Shown here one piece after another: positions 53,924-62,233 of a DNA stretch of 64,000 bases (position 1 is its first letter; each line of letters opens with the position of its first letter). Made by a program: the position numbers and the translations under genes. The notes below the pieces were generated by a model. That model ran no database searches. It was given only the letters and a program-made list of their open reading frames with translations, and was not told the DNA's origin. The DNA is from Novosphingobium fluoreni (GTDB taxonomy: Bacteria > Pseudomonadota > Alphaproteobacteria > Sphingomonadales > Sphingomonadaceae), in contig NZ_JACIDY010000003.1 of NCBI RefSeq assembly GCF_014196615.1, positions 62,001 through 126,000 on the forward strand, in the 5' to 3' direction.

Positions 53924-54589
53924 CTACTTCGCGGGTGCAGGCTCGCCTTCGAAGCGCGCGTTCACGGTGACATCACCAAAACCGGCGATCTCCAGCGGGA
54001 TTGCCAGGTTCTGGCGGATCGCGTCCTTGGCGGCGGAGCGCGCCAGGCCGACCAGCACCGGATTGCCCGCTTGCTGCGTCGCCTGCTGCTCGGCCAAGCG
54101 GGTGTTGGCTCGGCTGAGGGCATCCTGCGCATCGCGGGTGATCCACACGCCCTCGCGCAGATATTGCGCACGGGCTTCATCCAGATTGGGCGTGCCCACG
54201 GTCAGCGGCGGTAGCAACACGTCCAGCGTGTGCGTACTGGTGTTCCAGGCCAGCCGATTGCGATCCATCTTCGACAGGTCGAGCGAATAGTCGACTCGAG
54301 CCGGGATCACCGCGACCTGGCGGGACTTGACCAGGCCCAGCAGGCGGCTGTCCTCGGCTGAGACCACCGGCGCCAATTGCGCGCTGAACACCGTCAATCG
54401 GTTCTGCTTTTCGAACGCGACGATGGTCGTGCCGATAGGATCACCGCCGCCCTTGGGCCAGAACGCCCGGTAGCCCAGCCACGCCGCGATCGCGAGCATG
54501 ACGATGAACAGCACCCACGGCAAACCTTGCGTGCGCGCCAGGGCGCGTTTGCGTTCGGTCACGGGCGGGGTGTCGACGTTGATGCTCAT
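53924..54589 (-). CDS. DUF4230 membrane-anchored protein
   Basis: 221 residues. One N-terminal membrane helix (LPWVLFIVMLAIAAWLGYRAFW, about 23-44) is followed by the DUF4230 domain (LTVFSAQLAPVVSAEDSR; AVIPARVDYSLDLSKMDRNRLAW) with an external C-terminal coiled region. The function is unknown in the family. Confidence 0.82.
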   Translation of the reverse strand: MSINVDTPPVTERKRALARTQGLPWVLFIVMLAIAAWLGYRAFWPKGGGDPIGTTIVAFEKQNRLTVFSAQLAPVVSAEDSRLLGLVKSRQVAVIPARVDYSLDLSKMDRNRLAWNTSTHTLDVLLPPLTVGTPNLDEARAQYLREGVWITRDAQDALSRANTRLAEQQATQQAGNPVLVGLARSAAKDAIRQNLAIPLEIAGFGDVTVNARFEGEPAPAK

Positions 54590-54642
54590 GGCGGGGCAAC
54601 GCGGGGAACGATGCGGGGTTCCTGAAGCCGCCCGCTCAGACC

Positions 54643-55731
54643 TTACAGAAGGTGCCCGGTGCGATCGCGCTTGGTATCGAGATAGCGGGCGTTGTGCGGA
54701 TTGGGCGGCAACTGGTGCGGCACCCGCTCCGCCACCTTCACGCCAACTTCCTCCAAGGCCGCGACCTTGGCGGGGTTGTTCGTCATCAGCCGGATTGTGC
54801 GCACACCCAGCAGTTCCAGCATGCGCGCCGCCACCGGAAAATCCCGCGCTTCGGTGGGAAGGCCCAGCCGGTTGTTGGCGTCCACGGTATCGAAGCCCTC
54901 ATCCTGCAGGCGATAGGCGCGCAGCTTGTTGATGAGGCCGATGCCCCGCCCTTCCTGCCGCAGATAGAGCAGCACGCCCCAGCCGCCGCCACTTTCGCCC
55001 TCGCCGTGACCGGAAGCCTTGGCCTCATGCGCCATGGCGTGCAGCGCGGCGTGCAACTGCGGTCCGCAATCGCATTTGAGCGAGCCCAGGATATCGCCGG
55101 TCAGGCATTCGGAGTGCAAGCGCACCAGCGGCGCGCGGTCCCCGTTCGGCTGGCCGATGATCAGCGCCACATGCTCGCGCATGTCATCGCGAGAGCGGAA
55201 GGCCACGATCTCGGCATCCTGCGCGGCTTCCACCGGCAGATGCGCGCGCGACGCGATGATAAGGCGCGCAGTGTCCTTCCACTGCGCCAGATCGCCGGAC
55301 TGTACCGCCTGCGCATCATCCACCGGAGCCGGGTCGACCAGAAAGGCAGGCAATATCCCTGCCAGCCGCGCCAGTTCCAGCGCCGTCACCGCCGCTTCGC
55401 CGTAAACCAGATGCTCGGCCGCGAACGGGCCCTTCATCGGATAGACCAGATCAAGCGCCGGATCGGCCACTGCCCGGGCGGCATCCAGATCGAACGGCTC
55501 CGCCGCCCGGATCAGTACCGGAGCTTCGGGTACCGCCGCCTCGCGCTGGTTGGCCAGCTTCAATGTCACGGCGCGCGCCGCCGAGATCAGCATGCGCGCG
55601 GCACCTGCCTGCGGGGCAAAGCCTGTCTCCGCCGGCAGCAGCGTGAACGCATCGTCCACCCGGATCGGCCAGCCGTGGCGCAAGGCGTCGATCGCCAGGG
55701 CGACGCGGCGAGAGGCGGACGATGCGCTCAG
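54643..55731 (-). CDS. ribA: GTP cyclohydrolase II with an extra N-terminal domain
   Basis: About 362 residues. The C-terminal part is canonical RibA: the zinc triad in SECLTGDILGSLKCDCGPQ, the catalytic loop LYLRQEGRGIGLINK, and RLMTNNPAKVAAL. It opens GTP to the first riboflavin intermediate. About 150 N-terminal residues have no clear catalytic signature and may be a degenerate DHBP-synthase-like domain. No ATG or GTG lies where homology begins; the best start is a CTG overlapping the xthA stop (CTGA), so the start is provisional. Confidence 0.88.
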   Translation of the reverse strand: MSASSASRRVALAIDALRHGWPIRVDDAFTLLPAETGFAPQAGAARMLISAARAVTLKLANQREAAVPEAPVLIRAAEPFDLDAARAVADPALDLVYPMKGPFAAEHLVYGEAAVTALELARLAGILPAFLVDPAPVDDAQAVQSGDLAQWKDTARLIIASRAHLPVEAAQDAEIVAFRSRDDMREHVALIIGQPNGDRAPLVRLHSECLTGDILGSLKCDCGPQLHAALHAMAHEAKASGHGEGESGGGWGVLLYLRQEGRGIGLINKLRAYRLQDEGFDTVDANNRLGLPTEARDFPVAARMLELLGVRTIRLMTNNPAKVAALEEVGVKVAERVPHQLPPNPHNARYLDTKRDRTGHLL

Positions 55732-56519
55732 AGATCGAACTCGGTGATCAACGGCACGTGGTCGCTCGGTTGCTCCCACCGGCGGGTTTCGTCCACGAAG
55801 CGATGCCCGCGCGCTTGTGGGGCCAGTTCGGGCGAGGCCCACATATGGTCCAGCCGCCGCCCCTGGTCCTTCTGCCGCCAATAGCTGCGGTAGGACCACC
55901 AGGAATAGTTACGCTCCGGCGCGGGGATGAACTGGCGGCCCATGTCCACCCAGCCGTGCGCATCCCGGAACCGGTTCAGCGTATCAACCTCAATCGGTGT
56001 GTGGCTGACGACCTTGAGCAGCGCCTTGTGATCATAGACGTCGCTTTCCAGCGGCGCGATGTTGAAGTCTCCCACGATCAGGCTGGGCCGCTCGATCTGC
56101 TCCGCCCAGCGCGTCATGCGCTCCAGAAAGTCCAGTTTCTGGCCGAACTTGGGATTGAGCGCGCGATCGGCGATATCACCGCCGGCCGGGATATAGACGT
56201 TTTCCAGGATCAAGCCCTGCCCCGCCCCCAGCAGTTCCACGCCGACGTGCCGCGCTTCGCCGTTGTCCTGCCAGTCATGCCGGCTGAAATCGCGGAAGGG
56301 CAGGCGGCTGACGGTAGCGACACCGTGGTAGCCCTTCTGCCCATGGATCGCGCGATGGGTGTAGCCCAGCCGCTCGAACATATCGTGCGGAAACAGATGC
56401 TCCGCCACCTTGATCTCCTGCAGGCACAGCACGTCGGGAGTCTGCTCCGTCAGGAACCGCTCCACCTGATCGATGCGAAGGCGGACGGAATTGATGTTCC
56501 AGGTGGCGATACTGACCAT
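55728..56519 (-). CDS. xthA: exodeoxyribonuclease III
   Basis: 263 residues from the ATG at 56519. AP-endonuclease motifs are complete: ATWNINSVRLR (Asn), CLQEIKV (Glu), YIPAGG, LIVGDFNIAP (Asp/Asn), WWSYR and DHVPLITEF (catalytic His). It cleaves abasic sites and degrades duplex DNA from 3-prime ends. It overlaps ribA. Confidence 0.96.
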   Translation of the reverse strand: MVSIATWNINSVRLRIDQVERFLTEQTPDVLCLQEIKVAEHLFPHDMFERLGYTHRAIHGQKGYHGVATVSRLPFRDFSRHDWQDNGEARHVGVELLGAGQGLILENVYIPAGGDIADRALNPKFGQKLDFLERMTRWAEQIERPSLIVGDFNIAPLESDVYDHKALLKVVSHTPIEVDTLNRFRDAHGWVDMGRQFIPAPERNYSWWSYRSYWRQKDQGRRLDHMWASPELAPQARGHRFVDETRRWEQPSDHVPLITEFDL

Positions 56520-56850
56520 GGCGGGAGCTTTAGGCATGCGATCCACGAAATGCCAGTACCCTCCCCGCCGACTTTGCGCGTCGCAACGGCGGGACGGAGT
56601 GCTGATGCGGAAGGTGGTCTAGAAATGGAAAACCCTCGAGCCGGGGGCAGAGGCTCGAGGGTTCCAGTTGAGCGTTCGTCACGCTTATCAGCGGCCAGTA
56701 GTGAGGCTGGGCAACAGGGGGGAAACCCGCCTCAGGCCTTGCTGACAACCCCTATGTAGGGTGCATCGCCTTGCTGCCAAGTGAACGAAGCGAAAGGAAA
56801 TGTCGCAGTTTGTCGCTGTCCTTGCGCATCTGGCGACAGGCCGTTCCCCT
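56520..56850. other. 331-base interval between xthA and lolA, holding a candidate small RNA
   Basis: No protein gene is supported in this gap. It contains the candidate minus-strand RNA at 56627-56746 with its promoter, and about 100 unassigned bases on each side. Confidence 0.5.
56627..56746 (-). ncRNA. candidate small RNA of about 120 nt
   Basis: On the minus strand a promoter-like pair TTGGCA (56780-56775) and TACATA (56758-56753) with a 16-base spacer precedes a stretch that folds well. TCAGC, GGCC and TGAGGC pair with GCCTCA, GGCC and GCTGA to form one long bulged arm (about 56745-56688). A small AGCGT/ACGCT hairpin follows, then a perfect 12-bp terminator stem (56631-56663) followed by TTTT. 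It does not carry the SRP RNA tetraloop motif. A 6S-type RNA is possible but not shown. Confidence 0.45.
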
Positions 56851-57510
56851 TCATCGACGAGTGGTCGGTCGAGGATCGCGCCAACGAAATTCCGAGTCAG
56901 GAACAGCGATGCCATACTGCTGATTGCTGAGGCGCACGGTGGTGCGTTTGTTTTGCGAATCCAGCGCCACCCAGTAACTGAGTTCAAGTCCGCCCGGCGC
57001 AGACGCCTTGCGCATGAAGATCAGCGTGATCACGCCATATTCGGGATGCTTGCGATCGCGCACTTCCACGCTGACGACGTTGGGATTGCCGGTGGGCTTC
57101 AGCGTGCCGAAAGTCGCCACATCGCGGCGCGGGTCCAGTAGCGCGCCCAACGGGCTGTTGCCGATCGGCCAGCGCTGCACCTGCTTCACTTCGTAATCGA
57201 CCAGGGTCAGTGCCTTGCCGTCACCCACGATCAGCAAGGGCACGCCCTTTTCGTACTGAAAGCGGATACGGCCCGGGCGCTTGATCGTGACCACGCCGCT
57301 GACGGTCTGGCCGGAGCGGTCAGTCTGCGTGAAATTGGCGCGCAGCGTGGAGATGCCGCGCAAGGCCTCCACAACCTCGCCCAACTGGCCACTGGCCGGG
57401 GCGCGAGACTGTGCCGCGGCTGGCGCAGACGCGGTGAAGGCTGGAACACAAAGCGCGGCCAGAATGGCCGCGCTCGCGCAGTTACGAAGGGTCTTGATGG
57501 TACGGTTCAT
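56851..57510 (-). CDS. lolA: outer-membrane lipoprotein carrier protein LolA
   Basis: 219 residues with a signal peptide (ILAALCVPAFTASAPAAAQ). LolA-fold motifs LRANFTQTDRSGQTVSGVVTIKRPGRIRFQYEK and YEVKQVQRWPIGNSPLGALLDP are clear. It carries lipoproteins, such as the one at 11977, across the periplasm. It is a stand-alone gene here. Confidence 0.94.
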   Translation of the reverse strand: MNRTIKTLRNCASAAILAALCVPAFTASAPAAAQSRAPASGQLGEVVEALRGISTLRANFTQTDRSGQTVSGVVTIKRPGRIRFQYEKGVPLLIVGDGKALTLVDYEVKQVQRWPIGNSPLGALLDPRRDVATFGTLKPTGNPNVVSVEVRDRKHPEYGVITLIFMRKASAPGGLELSYWVALDSQNKRTTVRLSNQQYGIAVPDSEFRWRDPRPTTRR

Positions 57511-57572
57511 AGGCTCCCCAATGGGTTCGACGCCTTGAACCGGCCCTGAATCGCCGGAACGCGAACCCTTGC

Positions 57573-57740
57573 TTACTTGATCTTGGCTTCCTTGAACTCG
57601 ACGTGCTTGCGCACGACGGGATCATACTTCTTGAAGCTCATTTTCTCGGTCGTGTTCCGAGGATTCTTCTTGGTGACGTAGAAGAATCCAGTGTCGGCGG
57701 TGGAAACCAGCCGGATCTTGACAGTTGCGGGCTTCGCCAT
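57573..57740 (-). CDS. rpmG: 50S ribosomal protein L33
   Basis: 55 residues, [21 protein letters not shown] at the start and [18 protein letters not shown] at the end, the standard alphaproteobacterial L33 length and sequence. The zinc-binding Cys residues of some L33 forms are absent (the C-minus type). AGGA precedes the ATG. Confidence 0.97.
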   Translation of the reverse strand: MAKPATVKIRLVSTADTGFFYVTKKNPRNTTEKMSFKKYDPVVRKHVEFKEAKIK

Positions 57741-57918
57741 GGCGCTTGTCCTGTTCCTTTAGAGCCGCGCCGGGGCGGCCACATCCTGTGATTTGCAAAC
57801 GATGAGGGCGGCATCAACGCGCCGCCCTGCAAGGCTGCGGCCCATGGCGGATGTGGCGGATCGAGTCAAGGGCAGCGGTGCCGCATATGCCGAGCAGAAC
57901 GCCTGTAGAAGCCCCGCC

Positions 57919-58698
57919 CTAGTCCACTTCGAAATGCGGGATCGGCCTCAACACGTCGAACTGCTCCTTCGCCGGCTTGCGATCGAGCGGCTTGAAGTTC
58001 AGCAGCTGTGGCTCGCAATCGGTATCCGGCAGGCGATCCAGCAGATTGCGGATCAAGGTCAGCCGCCCGCGCCGCTGATCGTTGAAGTCCACCAAAGTCC
58101 ACGGCGCGTGAGGCGTGTGCGTCGCCGCCAGCATCGCCTCACGCGCCTTGGTATAAGCATCGTACTTATCGCGCGCGGCAAGATCGATGGGTGATAGTTT
58201 CCAGCGCTTCAGCGGATCCTCCAGCCGCTCGGCCAAGCGCTCCTCCTGCTTGTCCTGATCGCAAGTCAGCCAGTATTTGAAGAGGAGCACGCCGTCGTCC
58301 ACCAGCAGCTTCTCGAATGTCGGAGCCTGATCCAGAAAGGCGCTGACTTGTTCCGGCGTGGCATATCCCATCACGCTCTCCACGCCGGCGCGGTTGTACC
58401 AGCTGCGGTCGAACAGCACGATCTCTCCGCGCGCGGGCAAATGCGGGACGTAGCGCTGGAAATACCATTCGCCCTGCTCGCGCTCGCTGGGCGCGGACAG
58501 GGCCACGACACGGCACTGACGGGGATTGAGGACGTGGCGCACTGCACCGATCGCACCGCCCTTCCCCGCCGTATCGCGCCCTTCAAACAGCACACAGATG
58601 CGCGCACCGGTGGCCGCCGCCCACCGCGCCATGCCGACGAGGTCAAGCTCCAGCGCCTCCAGCGCGGCGTCGTAAGGCTTGCGCTTGAGCTTGCCCAT
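57919..58698 (-). CDS. ppk2: polyphosphate kinase 2 (PPK2)
   Basis: 259 residues from the ATG at 58698, which shares one base with the uppP stop (TGATG); the longer reading is inside uppP. Walker A FEGRDTAGKGGAI, Walker B LFDRSWYNRAGVE and the lid sequence CDQDKQEERL are typical. PPK2 uses polyphosphate to phosphorylate nucleoside mono- or diphosphates, recovering energy from the store made by PPK1. Subclass cannot be settled by eye. Confidence 0.95.
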   Translation of the reverse strand: MGKLKRKPYDAALEALELDLVGMARWAAATGARICVLFEGRDTAGKGGAIGAVRHVLNPRQCRVVALSAPSEREQGEWYFQRYVPHLPARGEIVLFDRSWYNRAGVESVMGYATPEQVSAFLDQAPTFEKLLVDDGVLLFKYWLTCDQDKQEERLAERLEDPLKRWKLSPIDLAARDKYDAYTKAREAMLAATHTPHAPWTLVDFNDQRRGRLTLIRNLLDRLPDTDCEPQLLNFKPLDRKPAKEQFDVLRPIPHFEVD

Positions 58699-59507
58699 CA
58701 GCGTGACAGCAGGAAAATGGCCGCCACGCCCGCGACGATGCGATACCATGCGAACGGACTGAAGCCGGACTTGCTGACGAAGGCCATGAACGCCTTGATC
58801 ACCACCAGCGCGACGATGAAAGATACCACGAAACCGATCGCGATCTCGTTCCACCCTACCGGGCCGACACCAGCGGCAAGTTCATGGCGCGATTCCAGCA
58901 ATTCCAGTGTGGTCGCGCCCAGCATTGTGGGAATCGCCAGGAAGAAGCTGAATTCGGCAGCCGTGCGGCGCTCGATCCCCATCGCCAGTGCGCCCATGAT
59001 GGTGGCGCCAGAGCGGCTGACGCCCGGCACCATGGCCAGGCATTGCGCCACGCCGATGCCCAGGCACTTGGACACGGGCAGCTCGGCCACGCCGGTCAGC
59101 GGACCGGGCTTGGCGATCTTCTCTATGGCGAGGATGGCGATGCCGCCCAGCACCAGCGCATAGCCGACGACAATCGGCGCACCGAGCAGGACGTTGATGT
59201 ATTTCTTCAGCACCAGCCCCAGGATCGCGGACGGCAGGAATGCCAGCAGGACGTTGCGCACGAAGCGGATGCTGACGGGGTTGAGCTTCAGCAGCCCCGC
59301 GCCCACGGCCCAGAACGTGCGCCAAAACTGCACCACTACGGCCAGGATCGCGCCCAGCTGGATGACGATGTTGAAGACCTTCCACGTGTTGGCATCGTAA
59401 CCGAACAGCTCGGTCGCCAGGATTAGGTGCCCGGTGGAGGATACCGGAAGGAATTCGGTCAGCCCCTCGACAATGCCGAGGAGGATAGCGGTGAGCGTCA
59501 GGTCCAT
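58698..59507 (-). CDS. uppP: undecaprenyl-diphosphatase UppP (BacA)
   Basis: 269 residues, polytopic. The signature GIVEGLTEFLPVSSTGHLIL is at the N terminus (residues 12-31) and VPGVSRSGATIMGAL about 165. It recycles the lipid carrier C55-PP to C55-P for peptidoglycan synthesis and releases phosphate. It is coupled to ppk2 downstream. Confidence 0.97.
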   Translation of the reverse strand: MDLTLTAILLGIVEGLTEFLPVSSTGHLILATELFGYDANTWKVFNIVIQLGAILAVVVQFWRTFWAVGAGLLKLNPVSIRFVRNVLLAFLPSAILGLVLKKYINVLLGAPIVVGYALVLGGIAILAIEKIAKPGPLTGVAELPVSKCLGIGVAQCLAMVPGVSRSGATIMGALAMGIERRTAAEFSFFLAIPTMLGATTLELLESRHELAAGVGPVGWNEIAIGFVVSFIVALVVIKAFMAFVSKSGFSPFAWYRIVAGVAAIFLLSR

Positions 59508-59615
59508 GGCCGCAGAGACATGACGCGGGCGCGGTACAAGTCAATCACGCTTCTGCTGCGGCGCGGAAGAAAAGGCGTGGACGATTGCGGTGCGTCCACG
59601 CCCGGGGGGAATAGC

Positions 59616-59798
59616 TCAGGCGGCGGCGTAACGGCTTTCGACCGGCGGGCTGTCCGCAACCGCATTCAGGACCTTGCGATAATAACGCGCCAATTCAAGG
59701 TGAAGCGTCCGCTTGTCGGCGCGGCGCGCCCCTGCCGCAACGAGGTAGCAACGGTCGATACGACGCAGCAGAAACTCCCGGGTCATCAAGGTTCGCAT
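59616..59798 (-). CDS. small basic protein of unknown function
   Basis: 60 residues with an excellent AAAGGAG site seven bases before the ATG. The sequence MTREFLLRRIDRCYLVAAGARRADKRTLHLELARYYRKVL suggests a short two-helix basic protein; a second ATG four codons in is possible. No family recognised. It is 108 bases upstream of uppP on the same strand. Confidence 0.7.
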   Translation of the reverse strand: MRTLMTREFLLRRIDRCYLVAAGARRADKRTLHLELARYYRKVLNAVADSPPVESRYAAA

Positions 59799-60124
59799 GG
59801 TTCGACTCCTTTGAACTCGTCCTTCAACTCATCTGGTAGAGATTTAGTTCGTGGGTGAGAAGGCCCTTTGAGACGGACTGCAAAATCCTTGCGGTGAGAT
59901 GAATGACGTTGCGGATGGCTCCGATGTGCTTCGTTAGGGACGGCGCGGAAGCGGCCATCCCCAAGGAAAAGACGTGTCCAGAACGCCAAGCGGCATGATG
60001 GTTTGCCTAAACGCCTTGCCCGAATGGGCACACTTTCTTTCAGCTCGCGGGCGCATCCAAATAGCGTCCCGCCACTTACTCAGTCGCATCCTTCTTCAGG
60101 ATGCCTGAAGAAGGATAGCCTATC
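59799..60124. other. 326-base interval between divergent small gene and fasciclin gene
   Basis: No gene is supported. The left edge holds the ribosome-binding site of the minus-strand mini-gene; the right edge holds the 13-bp inverted repeat before the fasciclin gene. No clear sigma-factor promoter could be placed on either strand. Confidence 0.5.
60088..60116 (+). promoter_or_regulatory. perfect 13-bp inverted repeat containing the fasciclin ribosome-binding site
   Basis: ATCCTTCTTCAGG and CCTGAAGAAGGAT are exact complements separated by only ATG. The AAGGA ribosome-binding site of the next gene (start 60125) is in the right arm, so in RNA it would be fully sequestered. It could be a protein-binding operator, an RNA thermometer, or another translational switch. 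Confidence 0.7.
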
Positions 60125-60685
60125 ATGAAATCATATTCCCGCACGCTGTCCGCCGTAATGGCGGCAACCCTCGTCTTTGGCGCACCTTCGCTGGCGCTGG
60201 CCAAGAACCCGATGGTCGGTGGCGCCGCGATGTATCCGACCAAGGACATCGTCGACAACGCGGTCAATTCCAAGGATCACACCACGCTGGTCGCGGCGGT
60301 GAAGGCTGCCGGGCTGGTGGAGACGCTGAAAGGCCCCGGTCCGTTCACCGTGTTCGCTCCCACGAACGCCGCCTTCAAGAAGCTGCCCGCCGGTACGGTG
60401 GACACCCTTCTTAAGCCTGAGAACAAGGCCCAGCTGACGCAGGTCCTGACCTATCACGTCGTGCCCGGTCGCCTGACCGCGATGGACATTGCGGCCAAGG
60501 CAAAGGCCAATGGCGGCAAGGCCATGCTGACCACCGTCCAGGGAGAGCAGCTGACCGCTTGGAAGGACAAGGCTGGCGGCTGGTGGCTGACCGATGCCAA
60601 GGGTGGCAAGGCCAAGATCACGATCCCCAACGTCATGCAATCGAACGGCGTGATCCACGTGGTCGATACCGTATTGATGCCGTAA
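60125..60685 (+). CDS. secreted fasciclin-domain protein
   Basis: 186 residues with a signal peptide (VMAATLVFGAPSLALA) and one fasciclin (FAS1) domain: DHTTLVAAVKAAGLVETLKGPGPFTVFAPTNAAFKKLP and LTYHVVPGRLTAMDI, ending NGVIHVVDTVLMP. Such proteins mediate adhesion or envelope stress roles in bacteria. Translation is probably controlled through the hairpin around its ribosome-binding site. Confidence 0.93.
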   Translation: MKSYSRTLSAVMAATLVFGAPSLALAKNPMVGGAAMYPTKDIVDNAVNSKDHTTLVAAVKAAGLVETLKGPGPFTVFAPTNAAFKKLPAGTVDTLLKPENKAQLTQVLTYHVVPGRLTAMDIAAKAKANGGKAMLTTVQGEQLTAWKDKAGGWWLTDAKGGKAKITIPNVMQSNGVIHVVDTVLMP

Positions 60686-60694
60686 GTCTCTGAT

Positions 60695-60728
60695 CCCGGG
60701 GCCGCATTCGTGGCCCCGGGGTATTTTT
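60695..60728 (+). terminator. rho-independent terminator after the fasciclin gene
   Basis: CCCGGGGCC and GGCCCCGGG form a 9-bp stem around an 8-base loop, followed by GTATTTTT. It may also serve the convergent glpK transcript from the other side. Confidence 0.85.
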
Positions 60729-60748
60729 CCGGCAACAGAACTCCTAGC

Positions 60749-62212
60749 TCAGACGTGCCGCCGCAAGCCCTCGGTCCATAACGCGAGCCGGGCTTGTCTT
60801 ACGCCGTCATCCATGGCCGCGTTAAACGTCTGGCGCTCTCCGCCCATGCAGACCGCGTCTTCCAGCGAGGCATGAAGCCCCACCCCGACGCTCGCCAACA
60901 TCGCCGCGCCCAGTGCGGTCGTTTCCGTGTCCGCCGGGCGTTCGACCGGAAGCGCCAGGATATCGGCCAGGTCCTGCGCGATCCAGTCATTGGCGCTCAT
61001 GCCGCCGTCTATCCGCAAGGTCTTCCACGCCGCGCCGTCAGCCGCAAAGGCGTCCTGCAGGTCATGGCACTGGTGGGCGAGTGACTCCATCGCCGCGCGC
61101 ACGATATGGGCGCGGCTGGTCCCTTGTGTGATACCTGCGACAACGCCGGTGGCGTCCGGCTTCCAGTGCGGAGCGCCCAGCCCGGCCAAAGCAGGCACGA
61201 ACAGCACGCCGCCATTGTCCGGCACGGCGCGAGCGAGCTGCTCGCTCTCGCAGGCGGTGCGGATCACGCCCAGTTCGTCCCGCAACCACTTGATCAGGCT
61301 GCCCGCGACGAAGATCGAGCCTTCCAGCGCATAGGTCCGTTGGCCACCCTGCTGGCATAGCACCGTGCCGAGCAACCGGTGCGAGGAGCGCGGCAGTTTG
61401 GCACCCATGTTGGTCAGCACGAAAGCGCCGGTGCCGAATGTCGCCTTGGTATCACCCACGGCAAGGCAATGCTGGCCGATGGTGGCGGCCTGCTGATCGC
61501 CGGCGAGGCCGCAGATCGGGATGGCAGCGCCCAGCAGCGCCGGATCGCAGCGCCCGATCTCGCCATGAGTGTCGACCACCTGGGGCAAGGCCGCGCGCGG
61601 CACGCCGAACAAGTCCAGCAGTCCCTCGTCCCAGCCCGGCGCGTCCAGCGCCAGCAATTGCGTGCGGCTGGCATTGCTGGCGTCTGACACATGCAGGCCG
61701 CCTGTCAGCTTCCAGACCAGCCAGCTTTCCACGGTGCCGAACGCCAGCCTGTCTCCCAGGTCGCGCGCGGCGGGCACATTGTCGAGGATCCAGCGCATCT
61801 TGCTACCGGAGAAGTAGGGGTCGATGACCAGGCCGGTCAGCGCCTGCACCGCCTCTTCATGCCCGCCTTCGCGCAAGGCGGCGCAAAACGGCGCGGTGCG
61901 GCGATCCTGCCATACGATGGCCCGCGTGATCGGCTCGCCGGTCTGGCGGTCCCAGGCGACAACCGTCTCGCGCTGGTTGGTGATGCCCAGCGCGGCGATG
62001 CGATCGGCCCCACCCACTTGCTCGATGACGGCGCGCGCACAATCGAGCGTCCGTCCCCAGATTTCATTCGCGTCATGCTCCACCCATCCGGGCTGCGGAT
62101 AGCGTTGCGTCAGTTCCTTTTGCGCGGTGTGCAGCACGCGCCCGTCATGCGCATAGACGATCGCACGGGTGGAGGTGGTTCCCTCGTCCAGAACAAGAAT
62201 GCAGCCGTCCAT
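60749..62212 (-). CDS. glpK: glycerol kinase
   Basis: 487 residues from the second of two adjacent ATGs, which is better spaced from GGGGAG. FGGY-family motifs LDEGTTSTRAIVY, GWVEHDANEIW and the C-terminal RIDGGMSANDWIAQDLADIL are present. It makes glycerol 3-phosphate for the upstream-encoded GlpD. It is downstream of glpD, 19 to 22 bases apart. Confidence 0.97.
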   Translation of the reverse strand: MDGCILVLDEGTTSTRAIVYAHDGRVLHTAQKELTQRYPQPGWVEHDANEIWGRTLDCARAVIEQVGGADRIAALGITNQRETVVAWDRQTGEPITRAIVWQDRRTAPFCAALREGGHEEAVQALTGLVIDPYFSGSKMRWILDNVPAARDLGDRLAFGTVESWLVWKLTGGLHVSDASNASRTQLLALDAPGWDEGLLDLFGVPRAALPQVVDTHGEIGRCDPALLGAAIPICGLAGDQQAATIGQHCLAVGDTKATFGTGAFVLTNMGAKLPRSSHRLLGTVLCQQGGQRTYALEGSIFVAGSLIKWLRDELGVIRTACESEQLARAVPDNGGVLFVPALAGLGAPHWKPDATGVVAGITQGTSRAHIVRAAMESLAHQCHDLQDAFAADGAAWKTLRIDGGMSANDWIAQDLADILALPVERPADTETTALGAAMLASVGVGLHASLEDAVCMGGERQTFNAAMDDGVRQARLALWTEGLRRHV

Positions 62213-62233
62213 CATCGTCTCCCCTTCCGCCGC

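Noticed and set aside
56627..56746. SRP (4.5S) RNA
   Set aside because: The conserved GGAAG-type SRP loop motif is absent on both strands.
59799..60087. General-stress (EcfG-type GGAAC/CGTT) promoter for the fasciclin gene
   Set aside because: Fragments of each box occur but never with both elements at the correct spacing.
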